A stretch of 64,000 nucleotides of DNA, from the NCBI GenBank assembly GCA_030407085.1, contig CM059587.1, positions 17,705,001 through 17,769,000 of the forward strand, written 5' to 3'. How positions within the stretch are numbered: position 1 is the stretch's first letter; every line of letters begins with the position of its first letter. Position numbers and translations under genes: made by a program. The stretch is from Trichopria drosophilae (Eukaryota; Arthropoda; Insecta; Hymenoptera; Diapriidae). Positions 31,480 to 44,800 of this stretch are shown piece after piece. Under the pieces are notes generated by a model. The model made no database searches and had not been told where the DNA came from. It was given only the letters and a program-made list of their open reading frames with translations.

Positions 31480-34400
31480 AAATAAAAGCGTAAACATTTC
31501 AATTTTCTAAATGCAACAAAATTAATTTGCTAAATTTAACCTATGTTCCTTAATATCGATATGGGTTTAGAATTCCGTCTTGCATTAAAATAGTTTATTA
31601 CTTCATAATTTGCTAATCCTACCAATAAAGACAATTGTGTGATGGGAATAAGGGGTTTCTTGGCAATGTCAGAAATTTGGTTTCGAATCGTGCTCGGAAG
31701 TGATTGCCTCAAATGGCTTCTTCTCTTCCCTTGAGATTTTTTTTTGTGCGAAGCAACGACCGGACTCGACAGCGTCGTGACCTCAAATATGAACACCCGT
31801 CAGAGAGACCCAGGTTATTGCCGGATGAAGAAAATATCGATAAAAAGTATTCGGATTATGAGTCTAGTCGATTTTTTTCTGTTTTAAACGACTGTCAATA
31901 AAAGTTGATGAATGAGCGGTAATTAATTGCTCGTCTTATTACAAAAATTTAATGGCACGAGTACATGAAACTATTTAGGTAGTACTTAAACATTTAATTG
32001 TACATTATTCCTTTTTACTGAAATATACTCAATTATTACTCCAATTTCTGCATGTTCTCTCAGACTTTTAAATCCGAGACAAATCACGACGGCTTAGGAG
32101 CTAAAGATCGGCAGGGATCCCACGTCTCCGTTGTCTGAATTGCAACATCATTTCCGCTGGGATTCGTGGAATCATCATATATAAGTCGCCGTGAGAGATT
32201 ACGGGACAAAAATCCTCCTGTCCCTCTGCCAGTGGATATCGGCGAATTTTTCTCTGTTCACCGAGACGATCAGATTTTCCTTTTAAAAAGTGGCCTCACT
32301 CGAAACGCTCAATGGGAAATACCATCGAGATTTTTTGAAAAATATATTGTCTTTGATGCTAGATCCAACAAACGGAACCTTTGAAAGCGACATCTGGGAT
32401 GTGAACGTACATTCCTCTCTTCGACTTTTATACAAGATTCCCCGAGAATACGACGACAATAAAGTGTAAAAGAAAACATGGAAGAAGAGCATAAAAATGG
32501 TAGAAAGAGCGCAGTATTTTTTGCAGGTAAAATTACGGTTGTTCCTACGTGGGCGTTGGACGAACAGTAATCAAACTCGTGGCAGCAAATGTACGTTGAG
32601 ATTTAAGATTCACTTATCGCTAAACCCAGAGATTCTTGTAGTAACCACTAGATTGATCGTTTTTTAATAGCTATTTTGGAAGTGGCGTATACTGCTCGAT
32701 GCTTGTTTACATTTATGAACGATTGATAAACACAAGTAACTATTATTATTTGCTTTCGAAAATCAATTTTGCCAAATATAATGTTCCACCACGGGGAAAG
32801 GGACGATCCTGAAATGCATGAAAACCTCTAAGAATATTATTACGTCACTGCCTTTTCTCTCTTGCAGAAGAAAAAGTGCCGTAACGTATATATACCAGAT
32901 AGTCTCCTCACACAGACGGTGGAGGTACACGGATCGAGTTATCTGCGTGTTTGTAAACGTAGCCATTTTTCTCCCTAGCCAAGTAATGGAAAATGAGTAC
33001 CTACACGTTGTATGTCTGTGTATGCATGGTGGTATGTGGTAAAAACGAGCAGCCGGGGAGTGGTCCCAGTGAAAGTTACGTAAGAATTAAAAGTGCTCCC
33101 TGGTTACCCCTTAGCCTTGGCATCGAAAAACTAAGATTGTTGCCTTCCACTTCCTCGATCTGATGTACCATGAAATCTCGCCAATATTTCCTGATCGCAT
33201 AAAAAATAATAATATACAAAATTCTTCTAAATTCAAAATGTTTCACTTCACTATTTCCAATATTTTTTCTCGCATAGCACCAAAGCATAAATTGCGGAAT
33301 TAAGTAAACTTCCATTTCTTTCGACATTCGCCCATTTGTATTCGCCGATATCTTGCAAAGAATCGACGTTTAACATCCTTACCTTTTACCTTCGTTTCCG
33401 TTAACCTCACGGAGATTAAATGCAAATCATTTATTTTATGCAGAATTCTCGAGAGGCGAATTACTTTTCCTCTACGTTCTTTCTTCAGGGACTTGGAGCT
33501 CTCTTCGTTGTAATTACCCTTAAAATTACTCTATAAAGTATACGTTTCTTTGTCATTTTTTTCAGTTAGAGCGTCTGCTTAGTTTGCTCCGTATAATTCA
33601 TGACGTTTAGTTCAACGTTAATTTGCTTAAGAAAGAATTTTGGTACAAGATTACATGATTAACTTTCAGGAAACGTGTGGGTAGTTGAATCTCCGTGGAG
33701 AATTGACTTCAGAAAGAATTGTCTTAGACTTAGTAAGGTCAGTTTTAATTTTCAAATATTTTACTTGCGTAGTATTGTAGCCTTGTAGGAACTTGCTAGA
33801 CATCAATATAGGTCAATGCATTTCAGAAGAAAAATAAGACATTCATTTGAATATTTATAAATTGTCTACAATTAAAAACGTTAAGATATCAATCTATTGT
33901 GTACTGCTTATAAAGATTTCTCTAGTCTACAGATTGCATTCGTTTTTTATAAATCGATTTTCTTGTTTTGATGTTTTCATCTTTGAGAACATCTATAGTT
34001 CTTTTGTGTTCATACGAGGTTCTAAATTTGTTTGTGATTGACTAACTCTTCCCTAATTCATTCAGTGTCAAAATTGTAACCGAGTCTAAATTCGTTTACT
34101 CAAATTTCAATCTAATTTGACGGACACTTTAGTTGATATGCAGACATAATTGTACGAATCATATGCCTTAGTCGGTGGATTTATTTTAGCTTATACATGG
34201 GATTATACGATCAGTTTATTACCACAAGAGAGAAGTTACTTGAACTTTTCACCCCTTCAATTGTTAAAGAGTAATTAAATATAAAACGACAATGCAGTTT
34301 TAGGTCATATAGCTTCGTCAACAGATTAGATTTACTTTTGCCATTAAAATGAACTCATTCGACATGATGAAAACACTGAGTGGTTCCACCTGTCCCAAAC

Positions 34401-34820
34401 AGCAAAATAAGTAGATTCTGACCAAAATCAGAATGTTCTAATTAAGTAAACTTTACAATTTTTCGACTATAAATTGTCTTATAGGTTTTCATGAGTTGAA
34501 AATATGTCAAAAGTTAAGTAAGTATAAACTAAAAATACCCTTAAAGTGCTAAGCCTTATATCATAGGTTAAAATGACTAAATATCTAATCAAGATTATTC
34601 CTTGAAAGTCGAATAAACTTATAGATCGATATCGGGTCCATTTTTAAGTAAATGCAAACCTGATTTCAACCATGAGGAGGAAAAGTATTAATTGGTCAAT
34701 ATATCCCTACACAAGTCTTTACTTCGACCATTAGGTTAAAATTAAGATCGAATGACTTATTGCAGGTCTAACCTGAAAGTCTTATTTACCATGAAAAATA
34801 AAATTTTTGCGGAGAAACAA
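31480..34820. other. Probable upstream intron or intergenic DNA of the minus-strand gene
   Basis: Exon A starts mid-codon, so this region should lie within the gene. GC-balanced patches near 31.7, 32.1-32.5 and 33.0-33.5 kb have open frames, but none gives a phase-consistent exon with good sites at both ends. Confidence 0.4.
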
Positions 34821-34828
34821 AATTTTTG

Positions 34829-35195
34829 TTCGAAATTTGGCAAAACCCAGATTAATGTGCAAGTCAGCAGCTTTTGAATGCTCTTTTTAGTCATTCCTTT
34901 ATGATTTTTTTTGTCGAGTTATCGAAGTATTTGTCCAGACACGATTAATTTTCATTTTTTGCACTTGTAGGTTAGGATAATTCGAAATCTTGATAGTCAT
35001 TCTGCGACCAGATTTGGATTAAGCATTTTGTTAGTTATTTTCATACAATTACATATTTACTAAATATATGAAAATAATAATTGTGCCTTGATAAAAACAT
35101 CCATAATTCGATGAAAAATAATTATGCGGAATGACTAGAAAAGTATTTTAAAGCTGATGAATAGCACGTTAATCCGCTTTTTGCCGAATTTTGAA
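34829..35195. repeat. Foldback repeat with ~95-bp arms
   Basis: Arms start TTCGAAATTTGGCAAAA and, complemented, TTCAAAATTCGGCAAAA. Shared inner words are GATTAA.GTGC, CAGCTTT and CTTTTTAGTCATTCC / CTTTTCTAGTCATTCC. A direct repeat (TTTTTTGCACTTGTAGGTTA at 34957; TTTTTTGGCACATTTAGGTT near 35244) lies partly inside and partly outside. Confidence 0.5.
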
Positions 35196-35706
35196 TTCAA
35201 ATTTTGTGTTGTCACAAAAACTTACCGAAATGATAAAAAACAGTTTTTTGGCACATTTAGGTTAGAATATCTGAAAATCTTGATGTGGTTATACTTGTAT
35301 TTTTTACATCGGCTGTGAATAAGAGAAAAATTACCTAAATATTATCAATTTTCGATCTACTGTATGGGAAAAAAGTCTTGTATTACCTAATTTTGACTAC
35401 CTTTTCAAATTACGTCTACTTTTGTCGTAACTTGTACAACCTTAATTCGGCTTCCATTTTAGGTAAATAAGTAAAAAAAATCTTTCGGACTGATGGAAGG
35501 TCGAAAAGAGCTAATTTCGCCCTATTTTACTGCTTGTGGCAGTGCAGCTCAGAGACTGCATTATATTCTGGTCACAGAATTATTTGCGTGTAAAATTAAC
35601 AGGATAAAATAGTATTATTTTATGTAAATATATGCAATAATTAAAGAAATTCATCTATGTATTATAGATGTTTTCAAAAAACTTTTCGACCATTTAACAT
35701 AAGTGA

Positions 35707-36216
35707 TGATCTTGGTATTTATCGGTCATTATAATTCAGTGGACAATATAATAATATTGTAAATAATAACTGTTGAAAATAATAATATTGTAAATAATTG
35801 CGTAACTATGTTATCAGTTCACGCGACATTCGTAATTATTATTTTAATTTGTGTAGCCGGAAAAAAATATTTTACTATTGAGATTCTTGAAAAATATCCC
35901 TGTAGTATGTGTCATTAAACTGTTAAAAAATGCGATTCGCCAGCAGGCTCTTGATCGCCTTTCCTGGACGAAAAATTTTGTTAATATTGTGAGCATTACA
36001 TCGTCTTTTCTAATTTCGTAATGTTTTGGGATGAAAAACACTAGAAATATGAAAAACAAACTTTAATAGTAAAATGCTTTTTTCCGGCTACACAAATTAA
36101 AATAATAGTTACGAGTATCGCGTGAACTGATATCACAGTTACGTAATTATTTATTATATTGTTTACAATATTTATTATTGTCCACTTAATCATAATGACC
36201 GATAAATACCAAGATC
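35707..36216. repeat. Foldback repeat with ~180-bp arms
   Basis: GATCTTGGTATTTATCGGTC at the left pairs with GACCGATAAATACCAAGATC at the right. Pairing continues through ATCAGTTCACGCGA and AATTTGTGTAGCCGGAAAAA. The unpaired centre (about 35890-36050) has a minus-strand open frame without recognisable motifs. Confidence 0.6.
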
Positions 36217-36219
36217 TTC

Positions 36220-38080
36220 TTCAAACATATACAATAGCAGTAATCGATTTTTTGTCGGAGTCACATAATATAATCATGGACTACACGCATCAATCAGTGA
36301 AACACGATGTATAATATCATTTAAGCTTCTCCCACAGTCACAAAACATTTCTCTGTAAAGTCAGTACTAAATTCTATTAACAAGAAATATGTAAGTAAAA
36401 TGGAAATTTGTTAGATAACTTAAAATTGCTTGAATGTTGTAAATCGCTGTGACCAAACAAAAACTGTCTGCATATGCACAAGTTGCAAGTGTAGTAAAAA
36501 ATTACCTCCTCCACCCTCCCCCAAAATCTCCTTGTATGCCTAAAAAAACGCTTTTTGGAAAGTGTCAATAATCACTCATAACTACATTGCTTTTTATTAA
36601 ATTTGCTACTATTTTTATTGATTTTGAAAGACGAAAAGCAGACCTTTCTGACTATATCTTGCAAGGATCCATTTAAAAGTATTTGTTTTTTGTTTCATTT
36701 TTTTCATATTTAACGATGATTTCACGGTATTATTCAATCCTGGTCAATTAAATACGCGCCTATTGCACTCTTATTGATTTGCTAGTAAACGATGTTGCAA
36801 TTTATTGAACCAAAGTCGTGCTTTTCAGAAATGAATGAATGAATGCACCACTTTGACTTTGATTCTGATAATTAAATATTTACTACGTAAAATCTAATTT
36901 CCAGAATTACTTTTTTTCAGATCTATTATGCACAAGTTCTCTTTCCGATGATGCAAAATATTTAAGAGACTAATTCTGGCATCAATAGAATGTTTTTTAT
37001 ATGACTTGAGAGCTTCTGTAGCAGCAGTAAATGTTAACTAGAATCTGCGGGAGGAACTATATTATTTACAATTCTTTATCGCAGTATACAACAATACTGA
37101 TTACATCCTGCTGTTGGAATCATCGAAAAATGTTCGTGATTATTTCTGATAATACGTAATCCATATAGCGCAAGATCCAACGATGTTTATAAACGTGTGA
37201 GTGATATTTATTAAAAAGAAATAAAACGCAGAAGCATGATAAGTTAACCATAATGAGCAATGACTAACATTATTTATAAAAGTGCAATGATTATATACTA
37301 AAAAAATAAATAAAAGCGAGATTCACATCTCCCGACTTTGGTACAATAAGTCGCTACAACAATGACTAGCTTAATCTAGCAATATCTAAAATTGTTTATA
37401 ATCGCAAACTTAATCCTGATACTGGAGAAAATGAAAAGGAAAAAAGAAGCAAATTCTTTCAAATATATCATTGTCAGTTTGTACTTCTATAAAACGAGCA
37501 AACCACAGTCAGAAAGGTCTGCTTTTCATCTTTTAAAATCAATAAAAAAAACTTACAAATTAGATAAATATGATTATCAACGTAAATTTACAAAAAAAAA
37601 ACGGTATTTTAGTTATAAAATAAGATTTTGGGAGTGTTTGAAAGAATACGGTCAAGGAAAACTCAAGGCTGTGACATATATGATCGATAAACAATAAAAG
37701 TGATTCGTTGTAAGAAATACTTGAAATCGAAGATAGATATTTTAAAAAGTTTATTGTAAAATCTTTTCTAATATCCTCTAATAAAACAATTAGAAGATAC
37801 TAGATTCTGCAATGCAGCTGTTTTTATGGTCACAATAATCTCTGATTATTTTCCCATCAAAGTAATATATAGTGACGCATTAATCCTCATATATAGTAAG
37901 AAGAAAATGAGGACCGATCTAGTTTTCTTTCAATTCCAATAGCTAACGAGGGGTGACGTAACCTAATAAACAAAAATGTAAGGAAATTGATAAAAGAACT
38001 GTCGGGAAATTGAGGCTAAACACGAGAAAATTTAAAAAAAAATAGTGAATTGCTGTTAAGGAATGTACTGAAAGGGTTGT
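36220..38080. other. AT-rich stretch, nothing recognised
   Basis: A Lys-rich open frame at 37392-37697 is explained by A-rich composition. No other signal was found. Confidence 0.4.
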
Positions 38081-38097
38081 TTACTAAAATGGTTTAC

Positions 38098-38193
38098 CTT
38101 GAACTGACCGGACAATGTGTTTTTGTGAAAGGTCATTCGCTCGAAATCGGGCAAGTACACAAATGTCGGAGCAACAGATGAGGAAAATGGCAT
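38098..38193 (-). CDS. Candidate first coding exon (32 codons, ends at GT donor)
   Basis: On the minus strand an ATG in the context GAGAAATGCC opens 32 codons ending TTCAAG|GTAAAC. An in-frame TAA lies about 20 codons upstream, as expected for a start exon. The peptide begins MPFSSSVAPTFVYLPDF. It lies at the edge of a GC-balanced, CpG-containing island (38.1-38.8 kb), unlike the AT-rich surroundings and like a promoter region. It exits in phase 0, while exon A of the gene downstream needs two incoming bases, so at least one exon in between would be required if they belong together. It could also be chance. Confidence 0.33.
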
Positions 38194-38199
38194 TTCTCG

Positions 38200-38800
38200 A
38201 AATTGTTTGTCCCGAATGTTTCGGTATGTCCGGCGACCAGCAATAAGCCCCTTTTATGGCCTGTGACACGCGTAACAATGCTCTAAGTGTCGTAGAACGG
38301 AAAACTTTCCTCTGTCCCGATGATTTTCCGCCCTTCGCAATAGCCGATCCAATTTCCGTCGCAGAGTTCCGTCGCTAACTCGTCGTGATTTTCTGGGATA
38401 CCCTGCTTTTCCGCTTGGGGTACAGGGGAGAGAGGAACATCGAGGAAAAACAAACGCAAAGAAAACGTAAAGAAAGCGAGATAGCCTTTCGATTCTCTTC
38501 GTTATTTCATCGTTAAGTTCTAAATTGATTTAATCGAGCCGCAACATTGCTGGAAGAATTGAATTTTCGAGAAATGAGCGGGCGTGCCGAAGATGGTTTT
38601 TCCCTTTTCATCGATCCGGCAGTCGGACTAGTTGCGATTTTAAACAGAGTATATACGAGGAGTTTTCCCGAAGAGTTTACGAGAATTTTCCGTAACTTGA
38701 ACGACGAGGTAAAGGATGGCGAAATTGGAATCGACGTCGTGTGACAGTAGTGCGAGTCAGCGCAATGTCAGCCGCGCCAGTCACGTTGTGGAAATTACTC
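38200..38800. other. GC-balanced island, possible promoter region
   Basis: CpG-containing sequence with open frames on both strands lies just upstream of the candidate first exon at 38193-38098, as a promoter would. No TATA or initiator element is clear. Confidence 0.3.
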
Positions 38801-41800
38801 TAATAGGTGGAAATCAACCGTATAAATAGACTGGATTTCTAATAACGACTAAAGACCTGCCGCTTCATTTTCAATTTTCCTTCATTACAGCGCAAATTGT
38901 ACTCGGTTATGTAATCAACAATTCTTTGTAATGAGTGCGAAAGAGAAACAAATTCATTTACTCTTCGATTGTAGATTAGTGAGGGGCCAACAACAATATT
39001 TTTATTTTTTAATATGTCATAATTTTTCTAATAAGATTGATAACGGTTTCTATGGATTTCAATTGTTAGTATAGTACAGATTCCAAGTAGATATTCGTGA
39101 AAGCTCTTAATTTTTGAGTCCGTCAAACAGTGTGTCACATCTCCAAATCTTTGACAATATTGAACAGCTTAAAGGAAGCAGTTTAAAGTACACAAATCAT
39201 GCTTTTAATTCTTGCATTTATTTTTAGTTCAGTCTTTATTGTTTTCTAGTCGATACGCTTTAAACGTTTTTAATTTATTTCCTCATTTTTAAGACTGAGA
39301 AAAGTTTAGCACATTTTCCTATTGACGATTTTATTATTAATACTAAAATTCAGAATTTTTAAGATTGCTTTCAAAAACCGCTATGTTTTTTTTAGTCCAG
39401 AATTATGATTCTTTGAACATTTGACTTCGTAAAATTTTATATTACTTTTTATATTATTTCTATAGTGGAAGACGGTGAGCTAAGCACGTACAGTGTTGAA
39501 AAGTCTAACTACTCTAATGTGTAAGGTACAGTAATGTATTTAGTAATTTTCAAGGAATCTACTGCAATTCTTTGAACGTTTTTAATATTTTATTTATTAC
39601 GAAACAATAAAGTTCGAAGTAAAAGTGAATATTAAAAGTTTAATTTGGATTCTTTAAAGGTTTCTTTAAAGTTTTTAAAATCCTTCAAGGATTTGAAGAT
39701 ATGATGCATAACATGACAAGCTTTTGGCCGGTAATCTCCTGTTTATCTTAGGTCACATCTTTAGTTAAACTCTTAATACTGGAATTTGCCAATAAAGTAA
39801 CAAAATTAACACGAATTAAACAAAAATTGTTGAATTTTTAAATGACCAGGTATTTAAAGATTTTTGGAGTTGCGTATTCAGACTTCGATTTCAGATAGAT
39901 GTTTTAATTTTCTCGACTGCTCGAAATGACTACTTGTTACTTTATTTATTATTTTTTTGCAGCCAGTAAAAGTTAGTAAACAATTTTTTTTTGTTAGTAA
40001 TGTTATATGAATCCTCTAAACCTACAATTGGAGTTTTGGTATACTCCAAGCACAACGAAGTACCAATTAATAAAATCTCATGAAAAAAAATAAACACCAC
40101 GCTTTTTAAAATGAGTAGTAACACGCGTGAAAAAAATTTATTAAATAAAGAGGGTTCAGAATTACAGAAAAAATACCTGTACAAAAATTCTAAAAATGTC
40201 TTATGTATTTATGACTTATGTTTAATATTTTAAAATATAATATTTTAACATAAGATTTTAACACCATTAACAGCAGATATTCAATAACACAAAAATAATT
40301 CCAATTTTCACCACGAGTAGGTAGATGTTTTTCAGAATCTCTATTTTTTGTGTTTTTGTCACTGTTGTAATATTCTTTTTTGTACTGCAATCGAAATATT
40401 TGAATGACATTAATTAGTACTTATACAATTTAAATTATGACTATTTTTGATAGTTTTAAATATTTATATTTTTTTTATTATAAATAACCTACTTTTGGAA
40501 AATGTTTAGTGATGACGAAGGGTTTTGAAGCATCCAAGAAACACGGATACATTTTTCAAATTGTTTGAATCATTTCTAGAATTCTTGCGGAATTCTGAAC
40601 ACTTTTTGTTCACCAAAATGTTTGTAATTTACATAAAAAAATTTATTGGGATTTTTTCCTTTTATGGAGATTTTAATGTCGATCAAAAGAGCATACCCAA
40701 AAATAGTCGGATGTGGTGTTTATTAATTCATTTCTTCAATTTTTGTTACTTGGTACTTTGTTGAACTTGAGGTATGCGAAAACTGCAATTAAATAACTTA
40801 AAATTGCATATTACAATAAACATATCCTGGGCAAGGATCTCATGACGCTTCTGAAGTGTAATCATACTAATTATTAGTGTGAATTAAGCATATTTTCTGT
40901 CATTTTACTTGGTGGCTTACAAAAAAGTAGTTATTTCAAATACGAATACACATCAAAGGTCTTATAAATAATTTATTGTATTATTGGTCAAATATTTTTG
41001 TACTCTATTCTTTAGCATAATGTCTCTGTAATAATCTTCATCTTTGTGTTCGATTATTCTTCTTCCTGAAAGTTGATGGAACATCATTCCTGTATTGCTT
41101 TCTTGTTTACAAATGCTTGCATTAACTGACCTATACCGGTATGGTTAAGTTATAAGCATTATTATTAACAGAAATGGAATCTACAATCTAATACGATTTC
41201 CAATAGGAAACGTAAACATTGTAAGATGTTTTTCATGATCTTCACCAATCCACTTTGATTTCTTTTATTAAATGAATATTATTAAAATCTTTCTTTCGAA
41301 AAAATGTTTAAAAATTGTTTTAAAAAATGGTTACAAATTTGTGTTTAAGTTTAGACGCATAATAAATCATTATGAAAAAGATTTTACAAAAACATAACTT
41401 TTAGCTTTTACTATACCCAAACCGAAATTCTGACTGCAGATTTGTAATCAACGTTCATGAAAATTTCCAAGTAATAAGTTTTAAGCAATTGTGTGATTTG
41501 CCATTTTTTATTTTTTAAACGAGGTCTTCGGATTAGTATCAACGACACCAAAAACCTCCAGGTTGTTCATCTACATGACAATATTTTAAAAAATTTGTAT
41601 AGAATAATCTGACTTAATAAGAAGTAGTGTCTTTTTTTCTTAATTTTTTGACATTGTATTATTTCACTTTGTATTATTCTTAAGATTATATTATTTATTT
41701 GATATTCTATTATTTAATTCGATGACTTGCTGATTATTTTCTATGTATTTTCTCTCTGTCTCTATCTTTTATCAATCAAATATAGTTAGAATAATGACTA

Positions 41801-44800
41801 CCTCAACCAGCTAATTGTCTATCATGATAGGTTGAGATGTAATGAAAAGGAATAAATAAACAAATTATATATAATTTAACGGTTTCCATTATGCCAATCG
41901 AAGGACTTGCCGATTTATTTATGTAAAAATTTATATTTCTTACATATTATGTCTAGTCATTTTTAATGAATGTTCCTATTCGAAGAATCAAAAATGTGAA
42001 GTAACCTGGGATAAAATAAAACAAAACCTAAAATAATCTTACTTGAAGAATCTATCTAAGGTTTTTTCGATATAATTTAAGAATTGTACAATGATTGAAA
42101 GTTATCTTGCAGATTTCAATTTCATTGTCATTTTAGTCAGATTCACCTATAGTAATAATGCCGTATTATACTCTTGTATTAAAAAAACTCAATTCTTCGC
42201 ACATCGTTTAATTACTCTTCCATTGTGCAAATATTCTAACATTCCAACACTTTAGCAAAGAACTACGAAATCAGCAGAATCCAACAATTGTTTTTTACCA
42301 AGTGTTTCTAATTGTCTTCTTTTGTAGTTGAAAAATCACCTGACCTACATTTGGTGGTCTCACAGAATGATCTTTATAGAACGAGAAAGTCTTCGTCAGT
42401 TCCTATCACCAGAGGGGCTATTTGATAGATTTATGTAGTTTTCATGTAACCTTCCGAACCGTTCTAAGTTAATTTAGTTAACCGAGTCTAATAGTTAATT
42501 TAGTTACCAAACTATACTAAGATTCATATTTCGTCCTTTATTGTCAATTTTCTTTCTGATTACTTGCTCGAAAATTTGTATGTAAGAATTTTACAATTTC
42601 AAAAGCTAATACTTGATGATGATCGGTCAATTTGCATGACATTTGTTGTACATTTCTGACCCTTTTATATTGGATCACTCAAGTAAAATAATTTGTTATA
42701 TGCATTTCCAATAAACAGGCAAAAATACGAAAATTGGAATTCGTTATTTTTCAAATGTAATAATAAATTGTGTCCTAAAAATCGAACACTCAAATCATAT
42801 TGACCTACTCACAATCGGTCGTATATTGTAAGTACCACGTGCAGAACCTACAGATGTGAAAACGAAATAAATCGATGTTAGGTATCAATATATGTATACA
42901 ATGTATACCAAGATACACGAAGGAAAAAGTTTGTTTCTTTTGGCGAAAGGAAGGCGCAAGGTGCATCTTTTCTAACATCCTTTTTACTTTTACATCGACG
43001 AGTTGTGCGGATCAACGACTACAATATATCGTCATAACGCACTTTTCTTTGAATGCAGGAAAGTCGTTCACGTCCCAGTTTGTAATTGAATACTATCCAT
43101 TTAGCATAGTAGTAAATCTTTGAAAAATATGTAATATTTGAAAGATGTTCAATACGTTCAACAAGCTTTTGGCTCTATTGATAAACATGAGAGGTTGCAG
43201 GTAATAGAGGAAATAAGAGAAGGTACAACGAAAAAAAAAACGGAAGCAACATGACAGGTTTAAACGAATCGATGTCTCACGTCGGTTATCTTTTTGCCTT
43301 TGAACGCTTCAACTTTAATACCAAGTTTACGACATGCATGTTGAGGCTACACGCTTCTCGTGATAGGAATTTCTGAAGACTTGATTTACGTTATACAGCC
43401 TGAACAAAAATGTTAATGTTCACTAAAAAATACGTGAATATTCAGAGAATGATAAAGGTTTTACGAAGGGCACTGATAGAATCTCTAAGATGTACGGGAA
43501 AGGCTTTTTAGAAATCCTTTATTTACTAACATTAGTTCCAAAACTTGCCTAGTACTAAAAAAATTGACAATTGCAATAATATTAAAAACATACCTGATTA
43601 TTGAAATGTTTAGCATATTTTTACGATAGAAAAAATTTGCATGTAATAAAATCTGACAATAAATTTTCTTTAGTGAAGTCCTGGCTGATTAATTACTGGT
43701 TTTAATCACTAGTATAAATATCGAACTTGAGATAGCATAAGTGCTATCTAAATTTAGAAATTTACATCAAATTTTTATCGCCAAGTGTTTAATTTACAAA
43801 AGACTTGTTAGGGTGCGAAAAAAAAATAAATTCTAATATAGAAGAAATAAATATTGAAAGTAGGTTATTTGATACATTTGTATTTTTTTTCATTTTTTTT
43901 TCGACAGACATACTTATCATTTCATTTTTTTAAGATTATAGTTCTTAACCTACTGATTAAGTCAAACCTGAAGTGAATTCAGCAGTGATGAAAGGCAAAA
44001 TTTGTTATTTCTTCGTCCTTGAATATTGACATTTATTATCGACGTATTATCACAATTTAAGTAGGTAAGGATTTATTTCAGGCAAAAGTAAAATGAACGG
44101 TGAGATAATCTTGATTAAAATTTAAAGATCCGTTTTTATTGTAATTTTATTATTGTAATGTTATTTTTAAAAACAGTTTGTACGTCCATATATAAGAATG
44201 TGCACATAAAAAGTGAATTAAACTTTAGTATGGTAAAAAGCAACAGCCAATAGCTGAAATATAAAAATAATTTCATTAAAAAAATATAAAAAGTAAATAA
44301 ATTCGACTACTTTTTAACTACTTAGCGTGTTTCAATAGGCCCTCAATAAAATTTTATAAGTTTCTGTCACTATCTTAAAGAAGTGAAATAAACTAAAAAT
44401 GTTACGTTTACTGGGTATGTTAAACTCCAAAAATTTTTGTAAATTTAGTAAAAAAAAACTTTTAAATGTTCATTTAAAAATGCGACGGGAATTTATTCAG
44501 TAAAAGTAGTCAAGTTTACTAAAGATCAATTTATAAAGTTATAAAAGCAATTTATCAAAGAAAAATGTATAAAGTGTTGGTGCAAATATTATCATTCAAC
44601 TACCTGAATAAAATAATTTTGTAATTGATTCCAACAATAATTTTTACATATTAAAGCAGGTACATACATTCAATAAGAATATATATTATTTAAGCAAGTA
44701 TGTCCAAATTAATATTTGTTATGTATAATACATTTTCAAAATCAGCTACAAAAGCAACAGACATTGATATACTTTGCATGCCCCCAACTCATCTCCAATT

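Noticed and set aside
33390..33515. Open minus frame ending at GTAAAAGG/GTAAGG donors
   Set aside because: Its exit phases do not fit exon A and its acceptor is poor.
37392..37697. 101-codon Lys-rich open frame
   Set aside because: A-rich composition explains the Lys content; no motif, splice site or strong start context.
38547..38744. 65-codon plus frame with GAG|GTAAAG site
   Set aside because: It overlaps the GC-balanced island upstream of the minus candidate exon; no partner exon, and the start is a TTG.
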